A stretch of 64,000 nt of DNA from positions 44,401 through 108,400 of the forward strand of contig CAZUMW010000012.1 in the NCBI GenBank assembly GCA_964621615.1. Reading direction: 5' to 3'. The notes beneath the pieces are model-generated. The model was given only the letters and a program-made list of their open reading frames with translations. It ran no database searches and had not been told where the DNA came from. This DNA comes from CAZUMW01 sp964621615. GTDB lineage: Bacteria; Desulfobacterota; WTBG01; CAIYCZ01; CAIRTM01. The position numbers and the translations under genes are program-made. Below, piece after piece: positions 60,547 through 64,000 of this stretch (within the stretch, counting starts at the first letter, position 1; the number at the start of each line of letters is the position of its first letter).

Positions 60547-61602
60547 ATGGAAAATAAAGTTGTCGCTTTTTTCGATGCAAAGCCGTATGACCGTCGCTTC
60601 TTTGATGAGATAAACAGGCAATACGGGTTTGCCATCCGGTATATAGAAAGCCGCTTAAACAGCCAGACGGTAAAGCTCGCAGAAGGCGCTGACGTTGTAT
60701 GTGTGTTTGTTAATGACAGCGTCGATAAAGCGGTTATAGAAAAGCTGCATAATTATGGGGTCGGGCTGATAGCGCTCAGGTGCTCGGGCTATAACAACGT
60801 TGACTTCGAGGCGGCCTTTAATACCATCCATGTGGTGCGTGTGCCGGTATACTCGCCCTATGCTGTTGCCGAGCATGCGGCTGCGCTGCTGCTTGCGCTG
60901 AACAGAAAAACTCACAAATCATATTACCGGACCCGCGACGGTAATTTCAGCATAACAGGGCTTATCGGCTTTGATTTGCATGATAAAACCGCCGGCATTA
61001 TCGGCACGGGGCAGATAGGACGCGTTATGGCGGGAATCCTCAAAGGTTTCGGCATGACCGTTCTGGGCTTCGATGCATACCCGGACGAGAAGGCAGCCGA
61101 AGCGGTGGGATTCGAGTATGCTGATATCGAGACGCTGTACAGCGGATCCGATATTATTTCACTCCACTGCCCGCTTACCCCGGAAACCTATCATATGATT
61201 AATGAAGAAAGCATCGGCCGCATGAAAGATGGGGTCTATATAATAAACACCGGCCGGGGGCGGCTGATCGACACGCAGGCGCTGATCGATGCGCTTAAGC
61301 GCAGAAAAGTCGGTGCCGCAGGACTGGATGTGTATGAAGAGGAGAGCGAATTTTTTTATGAGGATTTTTCCGCAGAGGTCATAAGCGATGACAGGCTGGC
61401 GCGTCTGCTGACATTTTCAAATGTTTTAATAACCTCTCACCAGGGTTTTTTTACGACAGAGGGACTTTCCAATATCGCGCGTACAACCCTCGATAACATC
61501 GGGCACTTTTATTCCCGTCCGACGGTAAAAAATGAAATCTGCTACCGGTGCACAAAAAACGGGCACGAGTGCCGAAGAAAAAAAGAAGGCCGGTGCTTCT
61601 GA
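60547..61602 (+). CDS. D-lactate-dehydrogenase-like 2-hydroxyacid dehydrogenase with Cys-rich tail
   Basis: 351 residues. Signature regions are the NAD loop GIIGTGQIGRVMAGIL, the catalytic Arg segment NTGRGRLIDTQALIDAL, and TSHQGFFTTEG with the catalytic His. The core matches fermentative LdhA-type enzymes. The C-terminus carries an extra CYRC...C...C tail (C332, C335, C342, C350), possibly a metal or redox site. It probably reduces pyruvate or another 2-ketoacid with NADH. The DJ-1 gene starts 23 bases later. Confidence 0.9.
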   Translation: MENKVVAFFDAKPYDRRFFDEINRQYGFAIRYIESRLNSQTVKLAEGADVVCVFVNDSVDKAVIEKLHNYGVGLIALRCSGYNNVDFEAAFNTIHVVRVPVYSPYAVAEHAAALLLALNRKTHKSYYRTRDGNFSITGLIGFDLHDKTAGIIGTGQIGRVMAGILKGFGMTVLGFDAYPDEKAAEAVGFEYADIETLYSGSDIISLHCPLTPETYHMINEESIGRMKDGVYIINTGRGRLIDTQALIDALKRRKVGAAGLDVYEEESEFFYEDFSAEVISDDRLARLLTFSNVLITSHQGFFTTEGLSNIARTTLDNIGHFYSRPTVKNEICYRCTKNGHECRRKKEGRCF

Positions 61603-61624
61603 CAGGCATGCAGGGGAGATAACC

Positions 61625-62140
61625 ATGAGCACAATCGCAGTAATTATCGCCGACTTGTTTGAAGATTCCGAGTACACCGAACCCGTCGAGCACTTTCGCA
61701 GTGAAGGGCATGATATCGTTCATATAGGCTGCTCGCAGGGAGAAACCGTGCGCGGAAAAAAGGATAATACACCCGTTGCTGTCGATCGGGCAGTCAGCGA
61801 TGTTTCAGCTTCCGATTTTGACGCGCTTCTCATACCCGGCGGGTATTCACCCGATAAGCTGCGGTCACACGAAGATGCCGTCGGGTTTGTGCGGGAGTTT
61901 ACCGAAAGCGGGAAGCCGGTTTTTATGATATGTCACGGGCCGCAGCTCCTGATAACCGCTGATGTGCTGCGCGGACGCAGGGTAACCGGCTGGAAGTCAA
62001 TAGTCCAGGATCTTAAAAACGCCGGGGCATCGTTTCTTGACCAGGAAGTTGTGGAAGACGGCAATCTGATTTCAAGCCGCTGCCCCGATGATCTGCCGGC
62101 GTTTATTTCTGCCTCATTGAAGAAACTGAAGAGCGGGTAA
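61625..62140 (+). CDS. DJ-1/PfpI family protein
   Basis: 171 residues from ATG 61625; the frame extends upstream, but the ribosome site (GGGGAGAT) supports this start. The nucleophile elbow is MICHGPQLL, preceded by DALLIPGGYSPDKLR, as in PfpI and YhbO-like proteins that act as chaperone or glyoxalase-type stress enzymes. It is next to the LDH-like gene, probably in the same transcript. Confidence 0.92.
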   Translation: MSTIAVIIADLFEDSEYTEPVEHFRSEGHDIVHIGCSQGETVRGKKDNTPVAVDRAVSDVSASDFDALLIPGGYSPDKLRSHEDAVGFVREFTESGKPVFMICHGPQLLITADVLRGRRVTGWKSIVQDLKNAGASFLDQEVVEDGNLISSRCPDDLPAFISASLKKLKSG

Positions 62141-62159
62141 AACAGACATATCCCCGGTT

Positions 62160-62227
62160 CAGTAGTGTCCAAAATAATGTACGAAGCGGCTTTTGCTCAA
62201 TGCTTTCATTTATTTTGGACACGTTTG
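62160..62227. repeat. MITE-like element, family 2, internally deleted copy (68 bp)
   Basis: It keeps the outer ~25 bases on the left (AGTAGTGTCCAAAATAATG) and ~40 on the right (TTATTTTGGACACGTTTG) of the longer copies at 20913 and 47579; everything between is missing. Confidence 0.78.
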
Positions 62228-62317
62228 TCCCCGGTTAAAAGAGCATTTTTGAGGGGAACTTTCCGGGGGCGCGACTGGATGCTCTATGCCGCAACGGCGG
62301 CATACGGGAACAGTGTA

Positions 62318-63097
62318 TCACCGCCGGCACCTGCAGACTCCCTGCTGCGAAAGCTGCGTGCGGGCCTGACCGGCCCAGCCGGCGTTTGCCTTCGGGTTTG
62401 CCGGGCTGGGATGAAGAATGCCCCCGGCGCGAAAGGACCCCTGCTCAAGCAGTGCAGCACACCCCTCCTGTATCCGCTTCTGCGCAAATGCGCCGATGCC
62501 GATTATCCACTCAGGCTCATATATCTCTGCAGCGCGCCGCACGTACCGGTCGCATGCCGCAAACACAGGGGCGCGCTCCCGTGACGGCAATTTGTCCGGC
62601 GTGCGGTTTTTGCCGCTTGCTTCCATAAAAACAAGCGGGCAGTAATTGATGATAAAAAAATCGTTGAAAAAAGATTCCGGAGCTTCAAAATAACCGGCAA
62701 CAGCGCTCCAGAGACGCTTTCCGCTCACCTCGCTCCGGGGGCAGGAAAAGCCCTGAACCAGCCGTTTGGGGTGCTCTTCAAGAGGCTTTTCGATCGGAAC
62801 ATCTATCCCCAGCCACGTGCGGACCATCTCCGCATCCCCGAACGGAATACCTGTCTGCGCCATCCCGAAAGGGCCCGGGTTCATTCCCATCAGCAAAACC
62901 CGTTTTTTTGTATGCCCGAATCTACTCACATACAGCTCGTGCGCAGCGCGGGCATATGCAAGCGGATTGTATACATGGGTAACCGGCCGGCTGAACCGAA
63001 GCGGGGCCAGCTCTTCGCATAGCTGTTTTCCGGCACGGTTCATGCGGGTATGCAGCGTCATGGGGCAGGGGTCCCTGTGTTCATCAGGTCCTGTCAT
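62318..63097 (-). CDS. SMUG1-type uracil-DNA glycosylase
   Basis: 259 residues. The active-site motifs are LLMGMNPGPFGMAQTGIPFG and the late GILHPSPANPKAN, which together define the SMUG (family 3) glycosylases. It removes uracil from DNA. The start overlaps the DUF1847 gene by 14 bases; an internal ATG at 63061 could be used instead. Confidence 0.88.
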   Translation of the reverse strand: MTGPDEHRDPCPMTLHTRMNRAGKQLCEELAPLRFSRPVTHVYNPLAYARAAHELYVSRFGHTKKRVLLMGMNPGPFGMAQTGIPFGDAEMVRTWLGIDVPIEKPLEEHPKRLVQGFSCPRSEVSGKRLWSAVAGYFEAPESFFNDFFIINYCPLVFMEASGKNRTPDKLPSRERAPVFAACDRYVRRAAEIYEPEWIIGIGAFAQKRIQEGCAALLEQGSFRAGGILHPSPANPKANAGWAGQARTQLSQQGVCRCRR

Positions 63098-63743
63098 CCC
63101 GGGAAAGCCACTGGTAAAACCGGTCGGCCTCCCACAGAGCGGCAGCCGGGTTGTTGCCCATGACCCGGTCTTTTACCACCAGGACCGTTGTCGGCGCCTG
63201 TGCGTGCTTGAAAAACAGGGCGTCATGACCAACGCACAGGCCGACCGCGATGTTAAGCTCAACCTCCTGGTCGTTCAGTACCGCAGCCTGCCCGATCGGG
63301 TTGCACATGATCTGATGTGCCTCCGGACCGAAAAGCTGTTCCTCGTCGCTGAGCCCTGCGGTTGCAACGGGCTCGCTGCCGACCATGCAGCAGACCGACA
63401 CCACATCAAAGCCCCGCTTTGTGCAGATTTCATGTACGATGCGGGCCTCGCGCCGCAGCGCGCTGCAGAATGCAATGCCGAGCCTCCGGCAGCCCATCCG
63501 GCGGGCAAACTGTACCACTTCTTCAATGCGGGGATTGCGGGGCACCACTCCGCCCTCGGGAAGCTGCATGACAGCTGCATTGTGCTGCAGCATTGCCTGC
63601 CTGGCAAATGTGCGGGTTTCATGTTCAGCGTATGCTGAGCGTGCAGCCTCGAGCGTGTTGTGGTATCCGTTAAGCGGGCAGATCCCCTGTCCGGTACTGC
63701 AGGCCATAATTGTGCATAATGCACAGGATGGTTTTTTTGACAT
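63084..63743 (-). CDS. DUF1847 domain protein (metal-binding)
   Basis: 219 residues. The Cys-rich N-terminus (SCALCTIMACSTGQGICPLNG) and central GIAFCSALRREARIVHEICTKRGFDVVSVCC match DUF1847. The late SDEEQLFGPEAHQIMCNPIGQ and GLCVGHDALFFKHAQAP segments are also typical. The cysteine pattern suggests a metal site; the activity is unknown. It is common in anaerobes. Confidence 0.88.
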   Translation of the reverse strand: MSKKPSCALCTIMACSTGQGICPLNGYHNTLEAARSAYAEHETRTFARQAMLQHNAAVMQLPEGGVVPRNPRIEEVVQFARRMGCRRLGIAFCSALRREARIVHEICTKRGFDVVSVCCMVGSEPVATAGLSDEEQLFGPEAHQIMCNPIGQAAVLNDQEVELNIAVGLCVGHDALFFKHAQAPTTVLVVKDRVMGNNPAAALWEADRFYQWLSRDDRT

Positions 63744-64000
63744 AGGTTCTCCTGCGGCGTTTGGTTATATCGTCATACACCTGCCGCGGTATTTGCTGAT
63801 CAGTCAGGCAAGCCGGGCTAAAAGGCGCATTTTAACAATAATATCGTACCAATCCGATATTATCAAGCAAGACCATCGGCATTTTTGTCCGGCAAAAAAG
63901 TGCAGGTTAAATTGTCCGGAGAAAATAAGGGGACGTCCGGAAAATAAGGGGACGTCCGTTAAATATTGACAATAAGATGATTTGCTGCTAGAAACGAATC
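63744..64000. other. Right-hand spacer with a short direct repeat
   Basis: 257 bases at the window edge. The string AAATAAGGGGACGTCCG occurs twice in tandem (about 63924-63959), just before ATTGACAATAAG. Similar strings often flank transposase genes, but none is seen before the window ends. Confidence 0.45.

Noticed and set aside
1..64000. rRNA and tRNA genes
   Set aside because: I looked in all gene-free stretches and found no cloverleaf with TTCRA-type arm and no rRNA-like sequence; a covariance-model search would be the proper test.

Overview
The window reads as a chromosomal segment of a Gram-negative anaerobe, probably one of the sulfate-reducing or syntrophic Desulfobacterota. This is inferred from gene content, not from a marker gene. 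The supporting genes are pyruvate:ferredoxin oxidoreductase (porGDAB), LptE, HflKC and RpoH (outer membrane and heat-shock biology), rubredoxin, hemerythrin, several ferredoxin/NADH-linked flavoenzymes, and DUF1847 and DUF5714 proteins. I found no rRNA, tRNA, CRISPR array or intact transposase. The left three quarters is mostly housekeeping; the right quarter is an accessory redox and stress region.

Region by region: 1-1.2 kb is the tail of dnaX with ybaB and recR. 1.9-4.9 kb is porGDAB with its own promoter and terminator. 5.1-10.9 kb holds hflK-hflC-rpmA-proB-proA-nadD-rsfS. 11-17.4 kb holds comF, a long-chain prenyl diphosphate synthase, dtd, dapB, a YHS-type small membrane protein, a sigma-70 factor and lgt. 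17.4-20.7 kb is lspA-ileS on the minus strand. 21.2-22.4 kb is a DAHP synthase behind a structured, attenuator-like leader. 22.5-26 kb carries an acetyltransferase, a 2-hydroxyacid dehydrogenase, a VapBC-type pair, a lipoprotein and a DUF5714 protein. 26-36 kb has two M20 peptidases, leuS-lptE-holA, rpsT, ogt and a TPR protein, separated by repeat-filled spacers. 36-42 kb has a PP-loop enzyme, rlmL, a LOG-family protein and small genes. 42.8-47.3 kb has a response regulator, an RpoH-type sigma factor, a fused phosphatase/EEP protein and a VTT membrane protein.

The most interesting part is 47.5-59.6 kb. Three well-formed sigma-54 promoters (GG-N10-GC) precede three gene groups: (i) ferredoxin, dodecin, a cysteine-rich receiver protein, a flavocytochrome-like reductase, a tiny His-rich membrane protein and a mycothione-reductase-like flavoenzyme; (ii) an NADH:rubredoxin-reductase-like flavoprotein, a one-chain transketolase, and a fusion of DUF488 with a cysteinyl-tRNA-synthetase-like enzyme that has lost two zinc ligands and the anticodon-binding domain; (iii) rubredoxin, a small unknown protein, nicotinamidase and a PspF-like sigma-54 activator without a sensor domain. 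A hemerythrin gene with a one-base frameshift in a T tract, a D-lactate-dehydrogenase-like enzyme with a cysteine tail and a DJ-1/PfpI protein follow. Together this looks like a sigma-54-controlled module for electron transfer and NAD(P) or thiol homeostasis under oxidative or similar stress; that function is inference.

The spacers hold several families of non-coding repeats: a 138-bp MITE-like element with 16-bp terminal inverted repeats and 4-bp target duplications, a second ~285-bp element with GTGTCC ends, composite palindromic repeats built around GCACGGCTTCAGCCGTGC, and others. They explain almost all gene-free stretches longer than 300 bases.
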